Shown here one piece after another: positions 51,955 through 60,696 of a DNA stretch of 64,000 nt. Under the pieces are notes generated by a model. It did not search any database, was not told where the DNA came from, and saw only the letters and a list, made by a program, of their open reading frames with translations. The position numbers and the translations under genes were made by a program. Within the stretch, counting starts at the first letter, position 1. Each line of letters opens with the position of its first letter. Source of the stretch: Kiritimatiellia bacterium (lineage in GTDB: Bacteria; Verrucomicrobiota; Kiritimatiellia; JAFGHX01); assembly GCA_016929905.1 (NCBI GenBank), contig JAFGHX010000292.1, positions 1 to 64,000 of the forward strand, read 5' to 3'.

Positions 51955-53725
51955 GCCCGCACCCCCTGTCCCGGCTCTTCCGCTCTTTTCCGTTCCAGGT
52001 TGAGTCGCGCGGGCCATGCTCCTGCTTACGGTATTCCATGCGCCGAGTCGGCGGTTGCCGCACCAATTCCCCTCGCCCACAGACACGGCGTGCGGCTATG
52101 CGCAGGGCTTCCAGAGCGGCTGTTGTCAACAGCAGCAGCGATCGCGCGGTGTCGCCAGACGACCAGCGCCCAAGATAGCGGCGATGCGCGGCAATCAGGC
52201 GCGCGCATTTCCGGCGCGTCCGCCTGTTCGGCGCGAACACGTACGCGCTCCAGAGCAAGGGGCGAAACTCCGCGGCGCGCCGGCGCAGCATCGCCGTTCG
52301 TCGCGCCATGTACGAATCCACCGGCGCTTCCCCGGCCGGCTCATAGGAGCGCGCGTACGCATCCCACCCCAGGCCAAGGCGCCGCCTCCGCGCCGCATTC
52401 CGCTCGGCGCGCACATAGCCCCAAAGCGCCGTCCGCGCCATGTTGATGATGCCCGGCCCGTCACGGTCATACTTGCGGCGGAAAGCCGCCCGAGTAAGCT
52501 CCCGCGCCTCTTCGGACCGAAAGTGCGGGTGCGCGAAATTGAGCACCTGCTGACCGCTCATTTTCGCATAGGGGAAGTTGGCGATCATACGGCCTTGGGC
52601 TGTGTAGTGTGCGAACAACGGCGTGCCCGGCAGCGGCGTGAGTTGCATGAACTGGTGCATGTCCGACCCGTGCCCGATCGCCCAGTCGATATCCCGGTTC
52701 AGCCCGTCCGCATCGTGGTGTTCCATGAACAGAATCGAGGAGGAAATGACCGATATGCCGTTCGCCTGCAGTCGGTTCACGAGCGCGCGCGTGTCGATGC
52801 CCCTGAGTTTCTCGAAGACATCCGCCTGCGTCTCGATCCCCATCCAGACCGCGCACACGCCCAATCGCACGAGGAACTCCACACCCACCCGCCGAATGCT
52901 CTGCGCCGAAGAAAAGATGGCGAAGTTGTAGGTCTTGCCGTGCCGCTCCATCAGCGCCAGCAGCTCGGTCGCCCGCTCGGGATCGAACAGGAAATTCTCG
53001 TCGATCACCGCAAATTCACGGATGCCGAACGTGTCCTCGATCCGGCGGCAGAGCTCGAACATGCTCCGGCCCGTCGAAAGCACCGGCACGTACTGCCCGC
53101 CGTAGAGGCTGGAGGTTGAACAGAAGAAGCAGCGATTGGTGCAGCCGAGCCCGGGAAAGAGGATGGAACTGTCATCCGTCCGGGTTCTGAAACCGTAGAC
53201 GATCTTTCGCGCCACGCCATGCAGCAGCGGATGGCGAATCGGCGCTCCCGGCTCTTCCCCGAAATAGCGCCGCAGCCACCGGATGCCCTCGCCGCGGCAC
53301 GCCGAATCGTGCGGCACGAGCCGGTCGAGATCGGGCAGCATCGTGCCGTGCCCGCCCAGCAGGATCTTGACGCCCGGGAACCGCTTGCGGATGAACTCCG
53401 CCATGCGCTTCACCTTCAGCACATTCGTCTGAATGAACGAAATGCCCACATGCGTGTAGCCCTTGCGCAACTCGCGCACAAAGGCACGCCAGGAAGGGAA
53501 ATCCATGACGGTTGTGGGAACCGAGATGTTCTCCGCCAGGAAATAGAGGGGAAACGTCCAGAAATTCGCCCGCATCGAATGCACGCCCTGCTCGCGCGTG
53601 ATCTGGTTGTTCCACAACTCCATCTGCATGCCGTCCGCCTCGGCCCAGCGGGTGCGGACGCCGTACGGCTTGAACGGAGCGGTCAGAAGCAATCGCGGGC
53701 CCTCACGGTAGGCGCTGTTGCTCAT
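51686..53725 (-). CDS. B12-binding-type radical SAM protein with overrunning 3' end
   Basis: A 679-codon frame. A cobalamin-binding-like N-terminal domain (HVGISFIQTNVLKVK, KILLGGHGTMLPDL) is followed by a radical SAM core with the cluster motif C-x3-C-x2-C in GCTNRCFFCSTSSLYGG, and by VWMGIETQADVFEKLRG. Members act in lipid, hopanoid and cofactor chemistry; substrate unknown. GGGGATAC precedes the ATG at 53725. The recognisable protein ends near 52000. The last 90 or so codons (51686-51954) are Arg/Gly/Ala-rich and run out of phase through the DUF1295 gene, so the native stop has probably been lost or a frameshift (real or an assembly error) lies near 52.0 kb. Confidence 0.78.
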   Translation of the reverse strand: MSNSAYREGPRLLLTAPFKPYGVRTRWAEADGMQMELWNNQITREQGVHSMRANFWTFPLYFLAENISVPTTVMDFPSWRAFVRELRKGYTHVGISFIQTNVLKVKRMAEFIRKRFPGVKILLGGHGTMLPDLDRLVPHDSACRGEGIRWLRRYFGEEPGAPIRHPLLHGVARKIVYGFRTRTDDSSILFPGLGCTNRCFFCSTSSLYGGQYVPVLSTGRSMFELCRRIEDTFGIREFAVIDENFLFDPERATELLALMERHGKTYNFAIFSSAQSIRRVGVEFLVRLGVCAVWMGIETQADVFEKLRGIDTRALVNRLQANGISVISSSILFMEHHDADGLNRDIDWAIGHGSDMHQFMQLTPLPGTPLFAHYTAQGRMIANFPYAKMSGQQVLNFAHPHFRSEEARELTRAAFRRKYDRDGPGIINMARTALWGYVRAERNAARRRRLGLGWDAYARSYEPAGEAPVDSYMARRTAMLRRRAAEFRPLLWSAYVFAPNRRTRRKCARLIAAHRRYLGRWSSGDTARSLLLLTTAALEALRIAARRVCGRGELVRQPPTRRMEYRKQEHGPRDSTWNGKERKSRDRGCGHAGRKPSLVAEHAGGLGLTAVRALAAERAAPGRRAGRRRLDGWRRVGRRLLCAVRAGLAFAARDRGAHDRRVGVAAGRLYRDRPGPAAR

Positions 53726-53960
53726 GTATCCCCAAGTATCCCCCACTACCACGCCCCGTACCCGAATGAGTGCTCCGGTCCCCTGCAAACACGGCATCCT
53801 ACATGAGACCAAGACGGGAAGCCAAGCATAAAACCAGGGGCAGCCGGTTGCCTGAACGGCGAGACGGACACGTCGCCGGTCTGCGCCCGTGCGACCTTTG
53901 ACTTTACCCGGCGTTCGGAATCGGGTACGCTCCCCGAAACGCGCGGGATCGGGAACGCCT
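53726..53960. other. Divergent intergenic region
   Basis: Separates the radical SAM gene from the antiporter gene. It must hold promoters for both, but I see no consensus -35/-10 pair and no repeat of note apart from a short GGCGA/TCGCC stem near 53857. Confidence 0.4.
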
Positions 53961-55691
53961 ATGCACTACCTTGACGAATCGCACATCCTCCTCTTTCTCG
54001 TGCAAGTCTTCGTCCTCATGGGCTGCGCGCGCGGGCTGGGCGCGTTGTTTCAACGGCACAAGCAGCCGGCGCTGACGGCGGAGATCCTGGTAGGCATCGT
54101 CCTAGGCCCCACCATCTTCGGCCGGCTCCTGCCGCAGGCGCAGGCGATTCTCTTCCCGCCGGACGCCATCCAGCAGACCATGTTGGACACCGTCGCATGG
54201 GTAGGCGTACTGCTCCTGTTGCTGGATACGGGCCTTGAGATCGATTTCTCGATCGCGTGGCGGCAGCGGGGCAGCGCGCTCATCATCGCCGTGTCCGACA
54301 TCATCATTCCGATGGCCCTCGCGTTCGCCGCGGTCGTCTTCCTGCCGGCACGCTATATGGTCAACCCCGCTCAACGCATCGTGTTCGCGCTGTTCATGGC
54401 GACGGTCATGACCATCAGCGCGATGCCCGTCGCCGCGCGCGTGCTCCATGACGTAAAGCTGCTGAAGGCGGATCTCGGCTTCCTGGTCATGTCGGCACTG
54501 ACCGTGAACGACATTATCGGATGGGTCTTGTTCACCATCATTCTGGGCGTCTTCACCACCGCATCCGCCGCCATCGGCCCCATCGTCTTTGTCTTTGCCG
54601 CAACGGTCGGCTTCGCGGCTCTGGCGCTGACCGTTGGACGCCGCCTGTCGACACGGCTGTTCGACGCCCTGAAACGGCAACACCCGCCCGAGCCGGGCAC
54701 CTCGCTGACGATCACCGTCCTGCTCGGCCTTCTGTTCGGCGCCTTCACACAGAAGCTGGGTATCCATGCCCTCTTCGGCTTTTTCATAGCCGGCGTGGTC
54801 GTGGGCGAGGCAAAGAGCCTCTCGGAGAAGACGCGGGGCATCATTTCGCAGATGGTCCATTCCCTGTTTGTGCCGCTGTTTTTCGCGAACATCGGGCTCA
54901 AGATCGACTTCCTCGCCGATTTCGACCTGGCGCTCGTCGTCCTGATGTGCGTGGTGGGCATTGTCGCGCGTTATCTGGGCGCATGGCTCGGCGTGACGTG
55001 GACGCGTGTGCCCCGCATCAATCGCGACATCATCGCCATCGCCCACACGCCGGGCGGCATGATGGAAATCGTCGTGGCGCTGCTGGCCCTGGAAGCCGGC
55101 CTGATCATCCCGCCGGTGTTCGTCGCCATCACCTTCAGCGCCGTCTTCTCCTCGGCCCTGATGGGGCCGTGGCTGGCCCGGGGGCTGGCTCGCCGGCGGA
55201 GCGTTCAGCCCGCGCAGTTCCTCTCGATCGAAACGGTCGCAGCCGAGTTGGCGGCCGAGACACGCCGGGAGGCGATACACGAGCTTGCGGAACGAATCGC
55301 GCGGCAGGACCGGGGCGTCCGCCTGGCCGTGCTCGAGGCGCAGGCCATGGCGCGCGAGCAGGAGTATGGCACGGCGGTCGGCCTGGGGGTCGCCATTCCG
55401 CACGCCCGCGTGGAAGGGCTCAAGAATCCCGTCATGGCCTTCGGCCGGTCGCTTCAAGGCATCGACTGGGACGCGCCGGACGGCGAGCCCGTGCAGCACG
55501 TGTTTCTACTCGCCACCCCGGTCGGGACCGAGGATATCCACGTACAGACGCTTGCCGCCATTGCCAACGTCATGACCGCGGCGGCGAATCGCGACCGAAT
55601 CCGCGACGCGCCCGACGCGCCCGCCCTGTTGCGGACCCTGCAAACCCTGTTGGCTGCCGGGAAACCGCGAACGGGTGCGACCCGCCACTGA
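53961..55691 (+). CDS. CPA2-type cation/proton antiporter fused to PTS EIIA domain
   Basis: A 576-residue membrane protein. Residues 1-405 are a KefB/CPA2-like Na+(K+)/H+ antiporter with about 12 helices and the family segments LTAEILVGIVLGPTIFG, LGFLVMSALTVNDIIGWVL and HTPGGMMEIVVALLALEAG. Residues about 425-570 are a fructose/Ntr-type EIIA domain with the phosphorylatable histidine His481 in VAIPHARVEG and the terminal VQTLAAIANVM. The fusion suggests ion transport controlled by a PTS phosphorelay. No EI, HPr or PTS permease gene lies in the window. The start at 53961 gives a clean first helix with CGGGA upstream. It converges on the next gene with an 8-nt gap. Confidence 0.88.
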   Translation: MHYLDESHILLFLVQVFVLMGCARGLGALFQRHKQPALTAEILVGIVLGPTIFGRLLPQAQAILFPPDAIQQTMLDTVAWVGVLLLLLDTGLEIDFSIAWRQRGSALIIAVSDIIIPMALAFAAVVFLPARYMVNPAQRIVFALFMATVMTISAMPVAARVLHDVKLLKADLGFLVMSALTVNDIIGWVLFTIILGVFTTASAAIGPIVFVFAATVGFAALALTVGRRLSTRLFDALKRQHPPEPGTSLTITVLLGLLFGAFTQKLGIHALFGFFIAGVVVGEAKSLSEKTRGIISQMVHSLFVPLFFANIGLKIDFLADFDLALVVLMCVVGIVARYLGAWLGVTWTRVPRINRDIIAIAHTPGGMMEIVVALLALEAGLIIPPVFVAITFSAVFSSALMGPWLARGLARRRSVQPAQFLSIETVAAELAAETRREAIHELAERIARQDRGVRLAVLEAQAMAREQEYGTAVGLGVAIPHARVEGLKNPVMAFGRSLQGIDWDAPDGEPVQHVFLLATPVGTEDIHVQTLAAIANVMTAAANRDRIRDAPDAPALLRTLQTLLAAGKPRTGATRH

Positions 55692-55699
55692 ACCAGCCG

Positions 55700-58183
55700 C
55701 TATGCTTCCGGCCCGTTCCCGCTGCCGGCGCCGGACGCGCCCGCCACCACCCGCACCATCTTCACGGTCAGGTCCGACTCGCCGAGCACGCGAATCCGGA
55801 AATCCATGCTTCCGGCAAATCTCGCGTCAAACCGCATATCGGGCATCCTGAAAGTCACCGTCTTCCACCCGCCGCTGCCGGTAGTCTCGACAGATTCGGA
55901 ACGCAGGATTCGGCCCGCACTGGAGTACTGCACGTCCCAGGCTGTGGCAGGCCCGTCCAGGTAGGTGATCTTCAAATGCATCGATGGCGCCGGGTCCGCG
56001 CCGAACGCCCGATCTATCCGGAAGTACATGAACGGGCTCCCGCCGGTCACATCCGTGCGGCGCGCATGGAATTCGTAGTCGCGGTTGCGCGCCCACTGCC
56101 CGTATTCGGAAACATCCACGCGCTCCGCCGGAACCGTCCGCCCGTCCGGCGCCACATCGCGCTGCATCAACCAGCGCGAAAAATTCTTCACCGTGCGCGT
56201 GCTGCCCTTTCGGCCGGCCATATATGACTCCCGAAGCAGGCACCACGCGTCGGCGCTCGTACGCGCCGTTTTGCCCAACGAGAGATCCACCCAGCGCGCG
56301 AACGACGGGTTGTCGCCCATGATCTGCGCCGTGCGCCGGTCCGGGACCGTCATCCAGTTGCAGCGCGACTGCAGCACCCACAGGTTCGACATGAACCAGT
56401 GAAAGCGCTCCCGCTCCGTCGAACCGTACCGGACCTGCCGGTTCGGATAGCCACCCTCGTTCTCGCCCACCCACGCCCGGCCCAGCCGGACGGGAGCAAA
56501 GGTGTCGTCGAACACGATGTAGCCGGCCCCGTCCACATCCATCCCGTGCGACGGGTCGAGCCGCGACTGCCAGTCGCCCGAGAACAGCACGATACCGCCC
56601 GCACCCTGCCGGTAGACGCTTTGCCACAGCTCGTCCGAAACCGACATGTACTGCCAGCCCGGCATCGGCGCGCCGCCGCCCGTCGCCCACATCAACTTGC
56701 CTTCCTGCCCCTGGAACGCCTCCATCCAGTCGCGCACGAAGCGATAGGCCCACATCCGCCAGGTCTGCTGGGTCAAACCGGCGCGCGCCTCCGCCTCGCG
56801 GAGCAACTCCTCGCTGACGCCCAGCCGCAGGCTGTCGTTCGGCACGCAGAACCCGTTCACGCACACCCCGATCAGCTTCGGCTGGTCCTTGTAGCGGGCG
56901 CCGAGCGCCTTGAGAAAACGGCCGAGATGCTCCTGGACCCGGCAATCCGGCGCCCAAGCGGCGACGACGCCGTTCGCCAGCAGCGTGGGTTGTTCCTTCT
57001 CCACGACCCAGGCGGGAATCTCCGGGTCCGGCGCGTCCCGGCGGGCCCGGGTGTGGTACCCGGTCGTCGCATACGTGTAAAGCCACAGCGCGAACCCCGT
57101 GCCGGGATCGGACGTCGCGCGTTCGATCTGACCGTCCAGCCGCGCCCAGTCGTACACGCCCTCGGCCGGATTCAGGTCTTTCCAGGCGCCCTTCACCTGC
57201 ACCGCGAAATGCAGATTCCCGTCCCGCATGTGCGGTTCGGCCGCGTGCGCGGCTCGCCATGCCGCCTCGCCCCCGATGTACCCGGCATAGGGTGTCATGC
57301 GCACGGAGACCGGGAGCGAGAAATCGAACCCCTTCACGGTGCCGACCACGCGCGCATCAGGCAGCCCGGCTCTGAACAACACCGTTCCGCCCGCCGCCAC
57401 CGCGACCGATGAACAGACGACGGCGGCGGCCATCTTCACCTTCATCCACAGCATCGTCCGGGTAACGGCGTCCGCCAGGCCGGCCGCCGCGCCGGCTACT
57501 CCGGACGCCAGCCCGCCCAGCGCCGCCGCCTCGCACGAAGCCGCCAGCCCCGCCGTTGCCGCCTGTGCGCGCTCCCCGACGAGGAATGCCGCCACACCGG
57601 CGACCGTCACCCCGACGCCTTTGCGCGCGAGCAGCCCTCTCAGCTGTTCCAGCCCGCGCGTCACACGCTTGCTCACCGCCGCTTCCGAGCACCCAAGCTG
57701 ACGCGCGACCTCTTTCTGCGGCCGACCTTCGAGGCAATGCAGAATGACGACCGCCTGGTACGGCGCGCGCAGCCGCGAAATCGCCTGGTACACCACGCCT
57801 TCCGAGCCTGTCCACCAGCCGACTTCCGCCTGCGCCGCTCTGTCAAGTTCCGCCATGGCCGCCGCTTCCTCTTCCCGTTTCCGACGCCGTGCCTCTTCCC
57901 GCTTCACGTGCCCCACCACAAAACCTGCCGTCCGGAACAGCCAGCGCGCCAGCCCCTTCGGGTTCCGCAGCCCCCTCGCCTTGCGCGCCAGAACGATGAA
58001 CACCGCCTGCGTCGCGTCCTCGGCCAAACCGACAGCTCCGCCGAGCCTGCGCAGACAGGTAGCATACACCATCCGGTGATGGCGCTGTACCAGCGTCCCG
58101 AACGCTGTCTGCGAGTCTTCCTCGACAAACTGCCTCAGAAGCTCGTCGTCCGTCATTTGCACGTCGTCCACCGTGCTGTTCAT
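55700..58183 (-). CDS. ECF sigma factor fused via membrane helix to glycosidase-like exodomain
   Basis: An 827-residue protein. Residues 12-95 are sigma region 2 (DDELLRQFVEEDSQTAFGTLV, GLAEDATQAVFIVLARKARGL) and about 130-185 sigma region 4 (LRAPYQAVVILHCLEG, EVARQLGCSEAAVSKRVTRGL). An Ala/Gly-rich linker leads to a membrane helix (about 250-272, MAAAVVCSSVAVAAGGTVLF). The remaining 550 residues look like a clan-A glycosidase barrel (KDLNPAEGVYDWARLD, FVRDWMEAFQGQEGKLMW) plus a terminal beta-sandwich. Where an acid/base Asn-Glu would be expected I read VCVNGFCVPND, so the barrel may be a catalytically dead sensor. This would be a membrane-tethered sigma factor whose own exodomain replaces the anti-sigma sensor. 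ATG 58183 has a weak ribosome binding site but a good promoter upstream. Confidence 0.85.
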   Translation of the reverse strand: MNSTVDDVQMTDDELLRQFVEEDSQTAFGTLVQRHHRMVYATCLRRLGGAVGLAEDATQAVFIVLARKARGLRNPKGLARWLFRTAGFVVGHVKREEARRRKREEEAAAMAELDRAAQAEVGWWTGSEGVVYQAISRLRAPYQAVVILHCLEGRPQKEVARQLGCSEAAVSKRVTRGLEQLRGLLARKGVGVTVAGVAAFLVGERAQAATAGLAASCEAAALGGLASGVAGAAAGLADAVTRTMLWMKVKMAAAVVCSSVAVAAGGTVLFRAGLPDARVVGTVKGFDFSLPVSVRMTPYAGYIGGEAAWRAAHAAEPHMRDGNLHFAVQVKGAWKDLNPAEGVYDWARLDGQIERATSDPGTGFALWLYTYATTGYHTRARRDAPDPEIPAWVVEKEQPTLLANGVVAAWAPDCRVQEHLGRFLKALGARYKDQPKLIGVCVNGFCVPNDSLRLGVSEELLREAEARAGLTQQTWRMWAYRFVRDWMEAFQGQEGKLMWATGGGAPMPGWQYMSVSDELWQSVYRQGAGGIVLFSGDWQSRLDPSHGMDVDGAGYIVFDDTFAPVRLGRAWVGENEGGYPNRQVRYGSTERERFHWFMSNLWVLQSRCNWMTVPDRRTAQIMGDNPSFARWVDLSLGKTARTSADAWCLLRESYMAGRKGSTRTVKNFSRWLMQRDVAPDGRTVPAERVDVSEYGQWARNRDYEFHARRTDVTGGSPFMYFRIDRAFGADPAPSMHLKITYLDGPATAWDVQYSSAGRILRSESVETTGSGGWKTVTFRMPDMRFDARFAGSMDFRIRVLGESDLTVKMVRVVAGASGAGSGNGPEA

Positions 58184-58234
58184 AAGAAGAGTGCCCCGCC
58201 TCGACGCTGATCAGACAGAAATCCGCGCAGCAGT

Positions 58235-58263
58235 ATCATACAGACTCGCGGCACCCATCGCCA
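58235..58263 (-). promoter_or_regulatory. Sigma-70-like promoter of the sigma-fusion gene
   Basis: On the minus strand TGGCGA (58258-58263), a 17-nt spacer and TATGAT (58235-58240). The predicted start lies about 45 nt before the ATG at 58183. Confidence 0.5.
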
Positions 58264-58380
58264 GTGCCGGATCGCAAATCCGCGAGTGAGAACTTGAGAA
58301 GCAGAGAGCAGGCGGCCATGCGCGCAACGTTGTCGATGCGCGTAAGGTCCGCTCCGCTGAAGCGAGACGGAGCCTGGCGT

Positions 58381-58555
58381 GCAATCCTTTCGATTCCCGC
58401 AACAACCGTCGGTTGCCCCAGCATCCGTAGCCCATACCGAACAGCCGTCCGCGGCCTCTGCAAGCTCGAGCGGGTCTCCGAGCGAGCGAGACGCATCTCT
58501 GCACGCCGCGGGCGCCTTCGACCTTTCGCGCGCCTTTCGCGTCCTTTCGCGGGCA
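58381..58555 (-). repeat. Interspersed intergenic repeat, copy A
   Basis: About 175 nt. Read on the minus strand it matches 60697-60841 (plus strand). Both copies open TGCCCGCGAAA, continue through CGCGAAAGG units, GCAGAGATG and GCTCGAG, and end in CGACGGTTGTTGCGGGAATC followed by GAAAGGATTGC. The two copies are inverted and bracket the URO-D/AraC pair. Confidence 0.75.
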
Positions 58556-58570
58556 AGAAAAACGCCGCTT

Positions 58571-59689
58571 CTACATCCCGAACATCCGCTCCTTCAGGTC
58601 GAGGTAGTAGAGGTAATCGTCCGGCTTCACGTCCGGCGGGCAACGATGGTCGCAGAACGGGATGTAGCCGCCGCGTTCGACCAGAGGCGCCACGGAGTCC
58701 AGGTAAACGCGAATCGCCTCCCGCCCTTTCCGCATCTCCAGCTTGTCGATCCCGCCCATGATGCGCAGATCCCGACCGTACTCCTCCAGCAATTCAGCCG
58801 GATGTACGCAACTGTTCACCTCGTAAGGAAACAGACAGTTGATCCCGCTCTTGAGGAAGCCGGGCAGCAGCGGCCGCACGTCGCCGTCGCAGTCGGTGTA
58901 CCAGATGTCGATTCCCGCCGCGTGCAGCTTCCGCCCGATCCGTTCGTAGCGCGGCACCACGATCTGGTTGAAGAAATCCAGCGACACGATCGGCCCGTTC
59001 TTGAAGCAGATGTCCTCCCAGCCCGAGGCGTAGTCGAAATCAAAATGCGGAAGAACCTGGTCGAGGAAATCCTCGACCAACACACACGCCGTCTCCACCA
59101 TGTCCTCGACCATGTCGGGATAGTCGAAACAGGCGTAGGCAAGTCCTTCAAACGTGAGCATGTTCCGTATCCGGCCGATCATCGACCCGCACCCGACGCC
59201 CAACGGATAGTCGCGGTCGGGCGGATGCTGCCGCTTCAGCTTCTCAACGTCCAGCACGCGCGCGGGATCATCCCGCCGGAACCGTTCGGCCTTGCACCGC
59301 TTCCAGTCCTCCGGCGTCACAATGGTGGCCTTGACGTAGTGCGGAATCGTGTCGTGGCCGTCCTTCGGCACTTCCGCCAGAAGGCCGTCCCCGTTCATGA
59401 TGATCTTCTTGTCCTCCGTTTCCTCCACAACCTTCTGCTCGAACGGCGGGTGCATCCAGACCCGGCCGCCGATGGTGCGGATCCGGTCAAAATTGAAGAA
59501 CACATCCGCTTGCCCATTGCTTGTGATCCTGTTCTCCACGAATATCGGCCAGACGCTGAAATTCTCGTTCCAGTAGCCGAACTCCATGTTGAAACACCGA
59601 TCCACCGGCTTGTAGTGCATCTGGTTGACGAACCGTTCGCGATCCGTCATCGTCCCCTTCCACTTCGGACGGCAAGGCTCAATTTGCAT
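58571..59689 (-). CDS. URO-D-fold methyltransferase-like protein
   Basis: A 372-residue member of the uroporphyrinogen decarboxylase superfamily, distinct from HemE. It has the N-terminal TDRERFVNQMHYKPVDRC, the pocket segment FDYASGWEDICFKNG, DIWYTDCDGDVRPLLPGFLKSGIN in place of the zinc-type HxCG motif, and the terminal KPDDYLYYLDLKERMFG. The DCDGD variant marks the large uncharacterised branch common in Lentisphaerota, Kiritimatiellota and some Firmicutes. GGGGAGAGG precedes the ATG at 59689; ATG 59650 is possible. A candidate promoter, TTGCGC (59734-59739), 18 nt, TACTAT (59710-59715), lies upstream on the minus strand. It is divergent from an AraC gene, its likely regulator. Substrate unknown. 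Confidence 0.82.
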   Translation of the reverse strand: MQIEPCRPKWKGTMTDRERFVNQMHYKPVDRCFNMEFGYWNENFSVWPIFVENRITSNGQADVFFNFDRIRTIGGRVWMHPPFEQKVVEETEDKKIIMNGDGLLAEVPKDGHDTIPHYVKATIVTPEDWKRCKAERFRRDDPARVLDVEKLKRQHPPDRDYPLGVGCGSMIGRIRNMLTFEGLAYACFDYPDMVEDMVETACVLVEDFLDQVLPHFDFDYASGWEDICFKNGPIVSLDFFNQIVVPRYERIGRKLHAAGIDIWYTDCDGDVRPLLPGFLKSGINCLFPYEVNSCVHPAELLEEYGRDLRIMGGIDKLEMRKGREAIRVYLDSVAPLVERGGYIPFCDHRCPPDVKPDDYLYYLDLKERMFGM

Positions 59690-59800
59690 AACGCCTCTCC
59701 CCATGGTCGATAGTAAGGACTCGCATCCCTCTCGCGCAATCTGCCATGATCTGGAACCACGACAGTATGGAAAGCCTAGTGTGAATACCGGGGATCTTCC

Positions 59801-60658
59801 ATGGACAAGCGTCGGCATTGCATGTATGATAATAAGAACATGAAAGAAAGAGAGACTCTCGGGCTTGGGGCGATCCAGCCGAATGTGCGCATGGCGAACT
59901 ATATCCCGGTAAAGCCCGATACCCGTTGGGGGTGGCGGACGATTCCGGACTTCGAGCTGATCTTGATCGTGCTGGGCCGGTTCGCGTATGACACCCGGAC
60001 CCGGACGACGGCGGATCTCGAACCGGGCGACGTGTTATGCATTCCTCCTCTGGAGGAGCACGTGCTGCGGCGCGTGCACACTCCGGGCGGGGCGATCATA
60101 AGCTGCATTCACCACGAAGTCGCGGCCCGGGGTTCATGGGCGCAAGGCGACTACGCGCTCGACCCCTTCCCGCCAATCGCCACGCGCACGCATGGCGATC
60201 CCGTGATCCGGGATCTGTTCCACAGGTGCGCGGAGACCTTCTCGGGCTACGCTCGGTACCGCGCGGAGATGCTGCAGACCATCACGCGCGAAATCTGGCT
60301 GCGGCTCATGGAGCACTGGCGAGGCCGACCGGCGGGACGACGGGCCTCGCGCATCAAGGAAATGGAAGCGTTTCTGCGCGAGCGGCTCCGCACGCCAGTC
60401 ACGCGGCGAGACCTGGCGCGGCGATTCTCGATCACTCCGGAGCACGTGAACGCGCTGTTCAAGAAGGAGCTGGGAGTGACGCCGACCCAATTCGTGCACC
60501 GCGAGCGCGTCTTTCAGGCCTACGGCCTGCTTCGCGACGACGGGTTGAGCGTGAAGGAAGCCGCCGCGCGCGTCGGCTTCCACGACCCCTTCTACTTCTC
60601 CAAGATATTCAAGCGCATCCTGAAGGTCCCGCCCAGCCGCGTTGGGCAACGGGGATGA
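59801..60658 (+). CDS. AraC-family transcriptional regulator
   Basis: A 285-residue regulator. The N-terminal half is a cupin-type sensing domain (GWRTIPDFELILIVLGRF, LEPGDVLCIPPLEEHVLRRV). The C-terminal 100 residues are an AraC/XylS double HTH (VTRRDLARRFSITPEHVNALFKKELGVTPTQFV, then LLRDDGLSVKEAAARVGFHDPFYFSKIFKRILKVPPSR). It is divergent from the URO-D-fold gene and probably controls it and itself in response to a small sugar-like ligand. The start is uncertain: ATG 59801 has GGGGA upstream, but a near-consensus promoter at 59802-59830 would put transcription just before ATG 59840, giving a 272-residue, nearly leaderless product. Confidence 0.88.
   Translation: MDKRRHCMYDNKNMKERETLGLGAIQPNVRMANYIPVKPDTRWGWRTIPDFELILIVLGRFAYDTRTRTTADLEPGDVLCIPPLEEHVLRRVHTPGGAIISCIHHEVAARGSWAQGDYALDPFPPIATRTHGDPVIRDLFHRCAETFSGYARYRAEMLQTITREIWLRLMEHWRGRPAGRRASRIKEMEAFLRERLRTPVTRRDLARRFSITPEHVNALFKKELGVTPTQFVHRERVFQAYGLLRDDGLSVKEAAARVGFHDPFYFSKIFKRILKVPPSRVGQRG
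59802..59830 (+). promoter_or_regulatory. Sigma-70-like promoter inside the AraC 5' end
   Basis: TGGACA (59802-59807), 17 nt, TATGAT (59825-59830). The spacing is optimal and the -10 equals that of the sigma-fusion gene. If used, transcription would begin near 59837, three nt before ATG 59840. Confidence 0.4.
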
Positions 60659-60696
60659 GCGCATCGGGAGGCGGCACAGGGCGCATGCAGAGAGAC

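Larger units (their letters stand above)
58184..58570. other. Intergenic region upstream of the sigma fusion gene
   Basis: 387 nt without a credible gene. Nearest the sigma-fusion gene is its promoter (58235-58263). Farther out lies repeat copy A (58381-58555). The short frames here encode only the repeat and have no family resemblance. Confidence 0.5.

Noticed and set aside
58211..58643. Short frames in repeat copies A and B encoding a shared peptide around GCWGNRRLLRESKGL
   Set aside because: The peptide is only a translation of the nucleotide repeat. There is no ribosome binding site, indels break the frame between copies, and third positions show no coding pattern.
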